Of a stretch of DNA of 38,140 bases, positions 8,091-17,165 are shown in pieces. This DNA comes from an uncultured Parabacteroides sp. (GTDB taxonomy: Bacteria; Bacteroidota; Bacteroidia; Bacteroidales; Tannerellaceae), in assembly GCA_900541965.1 (NCBI GenBank), contig UQLN01000042.1:1-38140 (forward strand). Reading direction: 5' to 3'. Position numbers and translations under genes: made by a program. The notes below the pieces were generated by a model. It ran no database searches and was not told the DNA's origin. It worked only from the letters and a program-made list of their open reading frames with translations. Position 1 is the first letter of the stretch, and each line of letters opens with the position of its first letter.

Positions 8091-8593
8091 AAATTTTAAA
8101 CTTTTGTTGTTTGGCTAGGTATTTGTTTGTTAATGATGGTTTATTATTATGTGTTAGTAAAAACTACAATGTTGTTGTTCTTGAATCAAAATGAACAGTC
8201 AGTGGCAAGTGGCGTTTTTGATAATCAAGCCGCATCGCTTTTTAGCGAGTGAAATATTTGATTATGAACTTAATATGTGGGTGTTAACGTAATTAAAATG
8301 GAGTTTTTTTTAATAGATAAATAAATCTATTTTTGTGAAGAAATAGATAACCCTAATTATTATTGTCTAATAAAAAATGTTGTTGTGTAACCAATGATCT
8401 ATAATTAGGAGATCGTTTGTTCAAAAAAAGCTTTTGTAAAAGATGTATTTGTTTAAGAAAATAAACTAACTCCATAAGTAATCTGATATACTTTATGTAA
8501 TAATAAAGAATGTGATGAATTTATTTATAGCCACTCCACATTCTTAATACTATTCTTAACTGCATCCAATGGGTGGGGATGTTTTTTAACCAT
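8091..8593. other. Intergenic region before the coiled-coil lipoprotein pair
   Basis: About 500 bp without a gene, very AT-rich in its second half. It contains a short hairpin TCGCT/AGCGA near 8229-8242, an ATAGAT/ATCTAT hairpin near 8313-8330 overlapping a TAnnTTTG-like box (8328-8335), and a 9-bp stem AAGAATGTG/CACATTCTT (8506-8514 with 8537-8545) about 50 nt before the start codon. The promoter is probably near 8328-8335, but only the -7 box supports it. Confidence 0.35.
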
Positions 8594-9853
8594 ATGAGAA
8601 ATAAGAAGACAACTTTCATTTTGGCACTTCTTAGTACAGCGCTGCTGTTCACTGGGTGTCATAAGAAATTAGATGAACGATTATCTGATTTGGAACAATT
8701 CAATGCTGATTATTATACTTCAGCAGACTTCCACAATTTGTTGACAAAATTTTCTGCATCTTATGTTGCAGGAGTGCGGGATAGTTTAAGTACGCAAAGT
8801 TCCGATATATCCGTGCTACATGGAAAACATTCAGTACTAAAAGAGCAATCAGATGCCACGCAAACTCTTTTAAATACAACTATTGGAAGGCATGAAAGTT
8901 TACAGACAGAAGTTGTTAAGGCACAGTCTGATATACAGCAAGGACAACAAAAACAAGCAGCATTGGAAGCTGAAATAGTCCAGGCTCAGGCTGATATTCA
9001 GGAAACAATCCGGAAATACGGAGAGTTAAGTAAAGAAGTAGAACAGGCAAAAACTGATTTGGCAAATCTGGTTAAAATGCATGAGACTCTGGATAAGGAG
9101 GTGAAACAAGCTCAGACAAAAGCCGATTCGGCTGCAGCAGCATGTGAAGCTTTGAAGGTTGAAGTTGCAGCAATAAAAGAAGTTGCAGATAATGCGCTTA
9201 AAGAAGTTCAACGGGTTGAAGCTGAGTTGAATAGTAAATTGTCTTCATTGGAAAGCTCCGTATTGGCTCTTCAACAAAACATGGTTATCACATCTGTTCA
9301 GACAGATGCAAAGAATAATTATATAATTAAATATAAAGAAGGGAAAGATGCAGAAGAAAAGACTATAAATGTAGCTAATTCTGAGAATCTTGATTTCAGC
9401 AAGGTTCAGCTTGTCGGTAAAGATAATTTGGCTTATACTTTTGCAATCACAAATGATGGTCAGACCGATACATTTACTCTTCCGGCAGCACGCGATTTTA
9501 TCACAAGTATCGTTGTTGTGAGCAGTACTTATAAAGATGCTGTAACGAATAAACCGGCTATGAATATCGTTTTGAATACATCGAACGGGACTTCTTTGAG
9601 TGGTGTGACACAGACATCTTTCCATTTGATTAAGGGACAAACAAAATCTACAGCGATAGAGGATTTTACCGATGTGAAGATTTATAGTATAAAGCGGGTA
9701 ACAGACAGTAAAGTCCCTAATGAATTTGTTTTAGTCTTTGATAATATATCACAGAATTATTCAGGCTTGCATCTGTTATGGAGCCCGGGAACCAGCGGTG
9801 AGGTTAAAGTATTGTCTCCTGCATTTAGTTTATCTACAGTATCATCCATTTGA
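8594..9853 (+). CDS. Coiled-coil surface lipoprotein, copy 1 (DUF4988-like)
   Basis: I chose ATG 8594 rather than the in-frame ATG 8573 because it gives MRNKK then a hydrophobic stretch and lipobox LLFTGC (Cys22), matching the paralogue downstream. The 419 residues comprise the lipidated N-terminus, a long heptad-rich coiled coil (about 75-225) with repeated AQADIQ- and LEAEI-type segments, and a beta-rich domain (about 235-415) starting QQNMVITSVQTDAKNNYIIKYK. The arrangement resembles Bacteroidales lipoproteins annotated with DUF4988 (PL29 N-terminal domain); no catalytic domain is present. It is closely related to the next gene but stops where that one continues for about 190 residues. Function unknown; a surface stalk or ligand-display protein is a guess. 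Confidence 0.8.
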   Translation: MRNKKTTFILALLSTALLFTGCHKKLDERLSDLEQFNADYYTSADFHNLLTKFSASYVAGVRDSLSTQSSDISVLHGKHSVLKEQSDATQTLLNTTIGRHESLQTEVVKAQSDIQQGQQKQAALEAEIVQAQADIQETIRKYGELSKEVEQAKTDLANLVKMHETLDKEVKQAQTKADSAAAACEALKVEVAAIKEVADNALKEVQRVEAELNSKLSSLESSVLALQQNMVITSVQTDAKNNYIIKYKEGKDAEEKTINVANSENLDFSKVQLVGKDNLAYTFAITNDGQTDTFTLPAARDFITSIVVVSSTYKDAVTNKPAMNIVLNTSNGTSLSGVTQTSFHLIKGQTKSTAIEDFTDVKIYSIKRVTDSKVPNEFVLVFDNISQNYSGLHLLWSPGTSGEVKVLSPAFSLSTVSSI

Positions 9854-9865
9854 TTTTAAGGGTAT

Positions 9866-11722
9866 ATGAATAATAATAAAACTTTCGTTATGATGCTATT
9901 GGGAATAGTATTACTATTTACAGGGTGTCATAAAAGATTGGATGAACGGATATCTAATCTGGAACAACATAATGCAGCTCTTTATACTTCAAAGGAATTT
10001 CACGATTTGTTAGTTGATTTTTCAGCATCCTATCTGACAGGGGTACGCGATAGTTTAAGTGTCCAGAGTTCTGAAGTTTCGACCTTACAGGGACATTATG
10101 TGATACTAAAGGCTCAATCCGATGCAACACAAACTCTTTTGGATGAAACTGTTGAAAGACATGAAAACTTGAAGGGAGAGGTGGCAAAAGCACAGGCGGA
10201 CATATTGAGCGGGCAACAAAAGCAAGCCGCATTGGAAGTGGAAATGGCTCAAGCCCGGATAGATCTGCAAGATGCAATAGCAAAGCATGGTGCTTTAAGT
10301 AAAGAGGCTGAACAGCTAAATTCTGATATACAAGGCATGAAGAATAAGTATGATGCTTTGGCCATAGATATTGAAAATGCTCAGAAAAAGGCGGATTCTG
10401 TCATAGCTGATTGTGCAGCTATGGAGACTGAAATAGCTGCAATAAAAGTGACTGCAGATAAGGCTTCTTCAGAAGCAAAACGAGTTGAGACAGAGTTGAA
10501 TAGTAAATTATCTGCATTGGAAAGTTCGGTATTGGCTCTTCAACAAAACATGGTTATTACTTCTCTCCAAACAGATGCTAAAGGTCATTATATCATTAAA
10601 TATAAAGAAGGAAAAGATGGAGAAGAGAAAACAATCAATGTTGCAAATTCTGAAAATCTTAATTTTAGTAAAGTAAATATCAAACAGGATAATTTGGCAT
10701 ATACGTTTACTATAAATAATAATGGTAATACTGAAACTTTTACAATTCCTGCACTGCGTGACTTTATCACAAGTATTGTAATAGTAAGTGATACTTATGT
10801 GGATAATGCGACAAAGAAGCCTGCGATTAATATTGTTTTAAATACAGCTAATGGAGTCTCGTTAGATGGTGTTGTCGCTTCATCTTTCTATTTGACCAAA
10901 GGACAAACCAAATCTTCTGTGATCGATGATTTTGGTGATGTGAAGATTTTTAGCATAGAACGGGTGACTGATAGTAAAGTTCCTAATGAATTTATTGTTG
11001 CATTTGATAATATATCGCAGGATTATACAGGATTACATATATTGTGGAATCCAAATAAAACAGACGCTGTAAAAGTCTTATCTCCTGCTTTTGATTTATC
11101 GAATATTCCCGTGGTAACCAGCTTTTATTTGTTAGTGAACCCGTCTACTAGTCTTACTGACGGTGTGTTGATTAGAGAAAAACATAATCATAGTGGCTCA
11201 GGATGTAGTAATATAGCTTTTTCAAGTACGTCTGTCACTTACTATGCGGGATTGAAGCCTGATGCAAATACAGTTCTTGCTGCAAATAAGATAGAGAAGG
11301 TTGAAGTTGAAGTCCTAAAATTAAAGAGTAGTATTGTTACAACAGATGAAACTACGGCAAAAGACCTTTCTTTTTGGGTCGCTTATGATGTGAAAAGACC
11401 TGATTTAGATGGAGAAGTCGGTTTTGACGGGACAGGCTTAGTACATGAAAAAGGTTTTAAATATGATTATTACAATGGTAACGCTGTGGATTATAATGTT
11501 GATAAAGCAACCTATGGTAAAATACTTGGTGGTTATCCATCCAACTTTGATGCAAAAAATACGGTAGCTACAGGCTTTTCTGTTTCTTACGATAGTTCGG
11601 ATAAAAGAAAATTTACTATTAGGAAAGCAAATCCGGAACAAGGATTATATGGTGTGATTATATGGGTAAAACGTGTTGATGGAGTGTATGCCCGTGGTAT
11701 AGGATATATTTGGATTGCATAA
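9866..11722 (+). CDS. Coiled-coil surface lipoprotein, copy 2 with C-terminal extension
   Basis: The 618-residue product starts 12 nt after copy 1 and is its paralogue along the whole of copy 1: lipobox LLFTGC (Cys21), SAFHDLL-like segment, coiled coil (about 75-225) and beta-rich domain (about 235-425). Many blocks are identical, for example ESSVLALQQNMVITS. It then adds about 190 residues (430-618) with FSSTSVTYYAGL and a C-terminus GVIIWVKRVDGVYARGIGYIWIA, which I do not recognise. A single operon with copy 1 is likely, ended by the terminator at 11749-11798. Tandem duplication followed by loss or gain of the tail is the simplest history. Confidence 0.8.
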   Translation: MNNNKTFVMMLLGIVLLFTGCHKRLDERISNLEQHNAALYTSKEFHDLLVDFSASYLTGVRDSLSVQSSEVSTLQGHYVILKAQSDATQTLLDETVERHENLKGEVAKAQADILSGQQKQAALEVEMAQARIDLQDAIAKHGALSKEAEQLNSDIQGMKNKYDALAIDIENAQKKADSVIADCAAMETEIAAIKVTADKASSEAKRVETELNSKLSALESSVLALQQNMVITSLQTDAKGHYIIKYKEGKDGEEKTINVANSENLNFSKVNIKQDNLAYTFTINNNGNTETFTIPALRDFITSIVIVSDTYVDNATKKPAINIVLNTANGVSLDGVVASSFYLTKGQTKSSVIDDFGDVKIFSIERVTDSKVPNEFIVAFDNISQDYTGLHILWNPNKTDAVKVLSPAFDLSNIPVVTSFYLLVNPSTSLTDGVLIREKHNHSGSGCSNIAFSSTSVTYYAGLKPDANTVLAANKIEKVEVEVLKLKSSIVTTDETTAKDLSFWVAYDVKRPDLDGEVGFDGTGLVHEKGFKYDYYNGNAVDYNVDKATYGKILGGYPSNFDAKNTVATGFSVSYDSSDKRKFTIRKANPEQGLYGVIIWVKRVDGVYARGIGYIWIA

Positions 11723-11748
11723 AAAAGGAACCATCTCTTTAATATGTG

Positions 11749-11798
11749 AAGGAATCATCAGGCAGTTCTGGTTATGAACTGTTTGGTGATTCCTTTTT
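11749..11798 (+). terminator. Strong intrinsic terminator after the lipoprotein pair
   Basis: A 20-bp stem (11749-11768 with 11776-11795, a few G-U pairs) with a 7-nt loop is followed by a T run. Confidence 0.85.
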
Positions 11799-11850
11799 AT
11801 ATATCTCGCAGGCATTTTATTCTGCAACCTGTATTGTCGTAAAAAAGTCG

Positions 11851-11858
11851 TATCTTTG
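11851..11858 (+). promoter_or_regulatory. Promoter -7 box of the hemerythrin/regulator operon
   Basis: TATCTTTG matches TAnnTTTG; the -33 is weak. The start would be near 11865, about 30 nt before ATG 11895. Confidence 0.5.
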
Positions 11859-11894
11859 ACAGGTTCAAAACCCTGAAAAAGAGAAGCGGAATCT

Positions 11895-12587
11895 ATGTAC
11901 AAAATAGGAAAATATAAAGAAACTGATAAAATGAGTGACCTGATAGGCGAAAACTATCCGATGGTGCTTGTAATGAGCCGTTTCGGGATAGCTTTAGGCT
12001 TCGGGGAAAAGAATATAGGGGAAGTTTGCAGGCTGAACGGAGTAGATACTCACACTTTTTTAACAGTGGTGAATTTTCTGACAGAGGATAGTATGGTTCC
12101 GGTATCAGAAATAGATAAAGGATTGTCTGTTGAATCGTTGATTACCTACCTGCATAATGCCCATGATTATTTTTTGAATTTCCGTTTACCCCATATCCGC
12201 CGTAAACTGGTGGAAGCTATAGAAGAATGTCCGGAGGATGTGGCTTTTGTTATCACCCGTTTTTTTGATGAATACGCGGAAGAGGTAAACAAGCATATGT
12301 CCTATGAGGAAAAGACTGTGTTTCCTTATGTACGCGGACTATTGGATGGAGTGAAGGATGCGAGGTATAATATTACGATTTTCCGTAAGCGGCATGACCA
12401 GATAGAAATGAAAATAACCGAGTTGAAGAATATCCTGCTGAAGTATTATCCGGGTCCCGGAAGCAATTTGTTGAACAGTGTATTGTTTGATATTTTTGCA
12501 ACAGAACAGGATTTGGCATCTCATAACCATGTTGAGGATTATTTGTTTGTTCCGGTTATCTTGGCGCTTGAAAAATCATTGAAGTAG
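11895..12587 (+). CDS. Hemerythrin-like di-iron protein (RIC/ScdA-related)
   Basis: The 230-residue cytosolic protein has a short N-terminal DUF542/ScdA-like helical segment (about 18-60: YPMVLVMSRFGIALGFGEKNIGEVC) and a hemerythrin-like four-helix domain (about 80-228). Candidate iron ligands are H90, H134-xxx-E138, H167 with E171, and H210/H212 with E214. Relatives bind O2 or NO at a di-iron site or repair iron centres under nitrosative stress. The next gene, a LuxR-type regulator, begins 4 nt later, so a sensing role coupled to transcription is plausible but not shown. An alternative start is Met13. Confidence 0.82.
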   Translation: MYKIGKYKETDKMSDLIGENYPMVLVMSRFGIALGFGEKNIGEVCRLNGVDTHTFLTVVNFLTEDSMVPVSEIDKGLSVESLITYLHNAHDYFLNFRLPHIRRKLVEAIEECPEDVAFVITRFFDEYAEEVNKHMSYEEKTVFPYVRGLLDGVKDARYNITIFRKRHDQIEMKITELKNILLKYYPGPGSNLLNSVLFDIFATEQDLASHNHVEDYLFVPVILALEKSLK

Positions 12588-12591
12588 TGTT

Positions 12592-13200
12592 ATGAGTAAC
12601 CATTTGAAAATAGTGATTGCAGAACCATCCGCCATTTTGCGTTGTGGGCTGGAAACAATTTTGAAGAAACTGTCCGGTTTTCATCTCAATCTGACAGAAG
12701 TGATGTCTGCGGATTTGTTGGTGGAGACATTGCGGGCTGTAAATCCGGATATTCTTATTATTAATCCTGCTATGCCGGGCTATTTCGCCTTGGAGCATAT
12801 TAAGGAAGAAGCCGGATGCCCGGATATGAAGTGTGTGGCATTTGTCTATTCAGTGGCAGACCAGGCATTACTTAGGTTATATGACGAACAATTCAGCATT
12901 TATGATAGCTCCGATGAAATCAAACATAAGCTGGAATTGCTTAATAAGATAAATGGAGGGGAGAATGGAGATAATGAAGAACAGCAAACATTAAGCTCCC
13001 GTGAAAAAGAGATTGTTGTTTGTGTGGTGAAGGGCATGACCAACCGGGAGATTGCCGACCGTTTATTCCTTTCTACTCATACGGTTATTACCCATCGGCG
13101 GAACATTGCCAGAAAATTACAGATTCATAGTGCCAGTGGTTTAACCGTATATGCTATTGTGAATAAGTTAGTGGAGCTGAGTGATATTAAGACATCCTGA
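12592..13200 (+). CDS. LuxR-type transcription regulator with degenerate receiver domain
   Basis: The 202 residues hold a receiver-like fold (about 5-120) and a C-terminal LuxR/GerE helix-turn-helix (about 134-196: LSSREKEIV, MTNREIADRLFLSTHTVITHRRNI). The receiver lacks the phosphorylation site: the strand that normally ends in Asp reads DILIINPAMPG, so Asn58 is at the acceptor position, and the usual acidic pair near residue 10 is reduced to a single Glu (IAEPS). Phosphorylation by a kinase is therefore unlikely. It is 4 nt behind the hemerythrin-like gene, and the pair may form a direct sensor-regulator module. Confidence 0.85.
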   Translation: MSNHLKIVIAEPSAILRCGLETILKKLSGFHLNLTEVMSADLLVETLRAVNPDILIINPAMPGYFALEHIKEEAGCPDMKCVAFVYSVADQALLRLYDEQFSIYDSSDEIKHKLELLNKINGGENGDNEEQQTLSSREKEIVVCVVKGMTNREIADRLFLSTHTVITHRRNIARKLQIHSASGLTVYAIVNKLVELSDIKTS

Positions 13201-13309
13201 GGGCTTAATATTAATTCCGTTTTCTCTTTCTTTAGTTATTTTTATGTGTGTTTTTTTGACCACGACTCGTTGTGTAATGGAATTATAGTATTATAAAAAC
13301 TTTGTTGAA

Positions 13310-15838
13310 ATGAATAACAAAACATGTAAGTTAGCCGTTTTAGGGGTATTAACTACTCTACTTAGTGCCTGTGCACCAAAAAATGCTGTTGAAACGTATG
13401 TGCCTGCAGCAGAAAATAATCTCCGTGCTCCTGCGGTACCGTTAGTTACAATCGACCCGTATACCAGTGCCTGGTCGTTTACCGATAATTTGAATGATGA
13501 GACAATTCGTCATTGGACCGGAAAGAATTTCCCTCTCCTTGGAGGAATACGTGTAGATGGAAAATCTTATCGTTTTATGGGCATGGAAGATTTTGATGTA
13601 TCTCCGATTATACAGACTGCGGCTGCCGGAGCTTGGGAAGGACTTTATACGGAAAGCCAGCCTGCAGCAGATTGGATGGCAGCCGATTTCAATCCCCAAG
13701 ACTGGAAAACAGGGAAAGCCGGCTTTGGAACAACGGATAATCCCTATTATTCTACCCCATGGAAAACCGATGATATCTGGGTCCGCCGTACATTCGACTG
13801 GCCTGAAGGAATGGAAAAAGAATCGCTCGTACTTCAATATTCACATGATGATAATATTGAAGTATATCTGAATGGAGCCTTGATTGCTGTTACAGGGAAT
13901 GGTCTGGACTATGATTTGCTGAAAGAGATACCGGATGAAATCGCCAAGAATATAAAACCGACAGGAAATGTCCTGGCTGCCCATTGTCATAACAATGGAG
14001 GAGGTGCCTATGTGGATTTGGGGCTTGTAAAGAAAGTGGAACGTCCTAACTCATTTAACGAACGTGCCATACAGAAGCGTGTGAATGTGATGCCAACACA
14101 AACATTCTATACTTTTGAATGTGGTGGCGTGCAATTGGATTTAATTTTTACGGCTCCTTTCCTGATGGATGATTTGGAAGCTCTGACTTCTCCTTATAAT
14201 TATATAACTTATCAGGTTCGTGCATTGGATGGAAAAGAACATGATGTACAGGTCTATCTGGAAGCTACTCCGCAATGGGCTGTAAATTCGGCAGACCAAC
14301 CGGTTTCATTTGAAATGATAGAAAAAAACGGAATGTGTTACCTGAAGACCGGAACAGAAGAGCAACCCGTATTGGCAAAAACCGGTGATGATATTCGGAT
14401 AGACTGGGGATATTTCTATCTTGCCTCTGAAAAATCACCTCGTATATCATTAGCGATTGATGAATATTCAGCAGCCAAAAAAGACTTTATGGCAACCGGA
14501 ATGGTTTCCGGAAAAGCCGAAAATGTATCTTCTGACATGCAAAAACAAATGACCGTATTGGCATATGCGGATAATTTAGGGAAGGTGTCTCAAAATACGG
14601 TGGCAGGACATTTGATGGTTGGTTATGATGATATCTACTCTATCCAGTATTTCGGTGATAACCGTATGCCTTATTGGAAACATGACGGACAGGTGGATAT
14701 TTACCAGGCATTTGAAAACGGAGCCCGTTTATATCCGGAAATAATGAAACGTTGTGGCGATTTTGATGCTGCTTTAATGCGGGATGCTACAGCAGCCGGA
14801 GGAAAGAAATATGCAGAACTTTGTGCCCTTGCATATCGTCAGGCAATTGCTGCACATAAGCTTGTAACAGATAAAGACGGTACGCTTCTTTTCTTTTCAA
14901 AAGAAAACTTCAGTAACGGTTCGATTGGTACGGTAGATATTACTTATCCGTCTGCACCTATGTTCTTATGTTATAATCCGGAGTTGTTGAAAGGAATGTT
15001 GAATCCGATTTTCTATTACAGTGAAAGTGGAAAATGGACTAAACCGTTTGCTGCTCATGATGTCGGTACGTATCCGAAAGCTAACGGACAAACCTATGGT
15101 GGCGATATGCCGGTGGAAGAAAGTGGAAATATGTTGATTCTTACGACTGCAATTTCCGAAATAGAAGGAAATGCCGGGTATGCCGCTAAGCATTGGGATG
15201 TCCTGACTGTTTGGGCTGATTATTTGTTAAAAGAAGGATTAGACCCGAAAAACCAGTTATGTACAGACGACTTTGCCGGTCATTTCGCCCACAATGCAAA
15301 TCTTTCTATTAAAGCGATTATGGGTATTGCCGGTTATGGAAAGATGGCAGACATGTTAGGAAAGAAAGAGATAGCAGAACGTTATCTGAATGCAGCAAAA
15401 GAAATGGCAAACAAATGGGTGGATATGGCTGCTGATGGTGACCACTATCGTTTGACATTTGACAAATCGGGAACATGGAGCCAGAAATATAACCTGGTTT
15501 GGGACCGTTTGCTGGGATTCAATATATTCCCTGCTGAAGTAGCTACTAAGGAAATGGCTTATTATCGGACAAAACAGAATAAATACGGTTTACCTCTGGA
15601 TAATCGTGAAGACTATACGAAATCAGACTGGATTTTGTGGACAGCTTGTCTGACCGGCTCTCCTGCTGATTTTGAAGCATTGATGCTTCCGGTATGGGAT
15701 TATGCCAATGTAACGACATCACGTGTCCCGTTGAGTGACTGGCATTTCACTTCTACTGCATCCCAGCGTGGATTCCAGGCACGTTCTGTTGTAGGAGGTT
15801 ATTTTATGAAGATGCTTGAAAATAAATATAAACATTAA
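13310..15838 (+). CDS. GtaA-type (DUF4965/DUF5127/DUF1793) lipoprotein, glutaminase-like family
   Basis: The 842-residue product has a lipobox (LLSAC, Cys21), then the family start PAVPLVTIDPYTSAWS. A jelly-roll-like insertion follows at about 110-250 (DNIEVYLNGALIAVTGNG), then the DUF5127 and DUF4965 regions and an alpha-helical C-terminal half (CTDDFAGHFAHNANLSIKAIMGIAGYG, GTWSQKYNLVWDRLLGFNIFP). The family is named after a fungal glutaminase, but in Bacteroidales it is common in glycan loci and its catalytic role is unclear; the helical part resembles (alpha/alpha) barrel glycosidases. The following GH43 starts 13 nt later, so the two form an operon and probably act on the same substrate. 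Real activity unknown. Confidence 0.85.
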   Translation: MNNKTCKLAVLGVLTTLLSACAPKNAVETYVPAAENNLRAPAVPLVTIDPYTSAWSFTDNLNDETIRHWTGKNFPLLGGIRVDGKSYRFMGMEDFDVSPIIQTAAAGAWEGLYTESQPAADWMAADFNPQDWKTGKAGFGTTDNPYYSTPWKTDDIWVRRTFDWPEGMEKESLVLQYSHDDNIEVYLNGALIAVTGNGLDYDLLKEIPDEIAKNIKPTGNVLAAHCHNNGGGAYVDLGLVKKVERPNSFNERAIQKRVNVMPTQTFYTFECGGVQLDLIFTAPFLMDDLEALTSPYNYITYQVRALDGKEHDVQVYLEATPQWAVNSADQPVSFEMIEKNGMCYLKTGTEEQPVLAKTGDDIRIDWGYFYLASEKSPRISLAIDEYSAAKKDFMATGMVSGKAENVSSDMQKQMTVLAYADNLGKVSQNTVAGHLMVGYDDIYSIQYFGDNRMPYWKHDGQVDIYQAFENGARLYPEIMKRCGDFDAALMRDATAAGGKKYAELCALAYRQAIAAHKLVTDKDGTLLFFSKENFSNGSIGTVDITYPSAPMFLCYNPELLKGMLNPIFYYSESGKWTKPFAAHDVGTYPKANGQTYGGDMPVEESGNMLILTTAISEIEGNAGYAAKHWDVLTVWADYLLKEGLDPKNQLCTDDFAGHFAHNANLSIKAIMGIAGYGKMADMLGKKEIAERYLNAAKEMANKWVDMAADGDHYRLTFDKSGTWSQKYNLVWDRLLGFNIFPAEVATKEMAYYRTKQNKYGLPLDNREDYTKSDWILWTACLTGSPADFEALMLPVWDYANVTTSRVPLSDWHFTSTASQRGFQARSVVGGYFMKMLENKYKH

Positions 15839-15851
15839 AAATTAGCTATTT

Positions 15852-16970
15852 ATGAAACAAATCGGAAAATCCGTTATGCTGGCTCTTGCCCTGGCTAGTC
15901 TGCCGCTGTTCTCTTGTGTAATGAAGAACAAGGACAAACAAGCAGAAACGATAACCTTTTCCAATCCACTTCCTGTTCAGTTCGGCGACCCTTATGTCTT
16001 ACTGGCTTCTGATGGTATATATTATATGTATGGAACCGGTGGTGGAGCTGTCGACGGTTTTTGTGCCTATTCTTCTCCGGACTTGGTGAATTGGAAACCG
16101 GAAGGTCAGGTATATCGTGGTAATATCGAGGGTTCGTGGGGTGTAGCCAATTTCTGGGCTCCCGAGGTATACGAACGTAACGGTAAATTCTATATGTTGT
16201 TTAGTGCCGACTGGAAGGAAAACCCAACAAATGAATTGGAAAATTTCCGTATAGGGGTGGCTGTTGCCGATAAACCGACAGGCCCTTTTAAAGAACTTTC
16301 TTCCGGACCTTTGTTTGACCCGGGCTATCCGGTAATCGACGGGAACTTGGTTGATGACGGAAATGGACATACCTATATGTATTATTCCCGTTGTTGCTAT
16401 AAGAATCCGGTAGAGAGCGAGATTGCGGAACAGGCAAGAAAAGCAGGCATGTTTGATGAGATAGAAGAAAGTTGGATTTATGCGATTGAAGTGAAGCCGG
16501 ATTTGACAGGAGTAATAGGCGAACCTGTCCTGGTACTTCGTCCGCCAGTAAAATTAGATGACAAGCAGGCTGAATGGGAAAGCCGTTCTGTAACCTCTGG
16601 CGAAGTGAATCGCCGCTGGACAGAAGGTCCTTATACCTTCAAGAAAGGGGATACATATTATATGATGTATTCGGCGAACTATTTTGGAGGGAAGAATTAT
16701 GCTGTCGGCTATGCTACGGCAAAGAATCCGCTCGGCCCGTTTACCAAATCAGCAGATAATCCGGTTCTAGAGAAGAATGTAGAGAAGGGAGGTATTGTTA
16801 TAGGTACCGGTCACAACAGTATTACCTGGTCGAAAGACGGCAGGCAAATGTATTGTGTATATCATGGACGTACAGAAAAGACAGGTGAAGAACGTGTCGT
16901 TTTCATAGACAAAATGGGAGTTGACGAGAATGGTAAACTGTATGTCGAAGGACCTACAACAGCACAATAA
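15852..16970 (+). CDS. GH43-family glycoside hydrolase lipoprotein
   Basis: The 372-residue lipoprotein (lipobox PLFSC, Cys22) has the five-bladed propeller pattern of GH43. The catalytic triad candidates are Asp46 (FGDPYVL, general base), Asp163 (VIDGN, pKa modulator) and Glu258 (TEGPYTF, general acid). GH43 enzymes cut arabinose, xylose or galactose linkages; the subfamily and specificity cannot be told from motifs. It is the second gene of an operon with the GtaA-like gene. No accessory binding domain is present. Confidence 0.88.
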   Translation: MKQIGKSVMLALALASLPLFSCVMKNKDKQAETITFSNPLPVQFGDPYVLLASDGIYYMYGTGGGAVDGFCAYSSPDLVNWKPEGQVYRGNIEGSWGVANFWAPEVYERNGKFYMLFSADWKENPTNELENFRIGVAVADKPTGPFKELSSGPLFDPGYPVIDGNLVDDGNGHTYMYYSRCCYKNPVESEIAEQARKAGMFDEIEESWIYAIEVKPDLTGVIGEPVLVLRPPVKLDDKQAEWESRSVTSGEVNRRWTEGPYTFKKGDTYYMMYSANYFGGKNYAVGYATAKNPLGPFTKSADNPVLEKNVEKGGIVIGTGHNSITWSKDGRQMYCVYHGRTEKTGEERVVFIDKMGVDENGKLYVEGPTTAQ

Positions 16971-16993
16971 TAACTTGTTTTTCTAAGTATAGT

Positions 16994-17064
16994 GTTTCGT
17001 TTTCAAAGCATATATGTTTTGAAAACGAAACATACATGCTTTGAATTTAAAACATATATGTTTT
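16994..17064. repeat. Cluster of palindromes after the GH43 gene
   Basis: A perfect 14-bp stem (16994-17007 with 17018-17031), a longer CAAAGCAT/ATGCTTTG pairing that overlaps it, and a 16-bp perfect palindrome AAAACATATATGTTTT (17049-17064) lie side by side. The first is a possible plus-strand terminator, though no T run follows. Confidence 0.6.
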
Positions 17065-17101
17065 GCGAAAGGGGGGCAGGTGGCTATCTCTGTTATCATA
17101 A

Positions 17102-17161
17102 AATATAGAAAAAACGCAATGGGATGACTTAGAATTCACCCCATTGCGTTTTTTCTATATT
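17102..17161. terminator. Bidirectional terminator between convergent operons
   Basis: A perfect 22-bp stem (17102-17123 with 17140-17161) includes A6 on one arm and T6 on the other, so it works as an intrinsic terminator in both directions, for the GH43 operon and the minus-strand CBM9-like gene. Confidence 0.9.
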
Positions 17162-17165
17162 CTCA

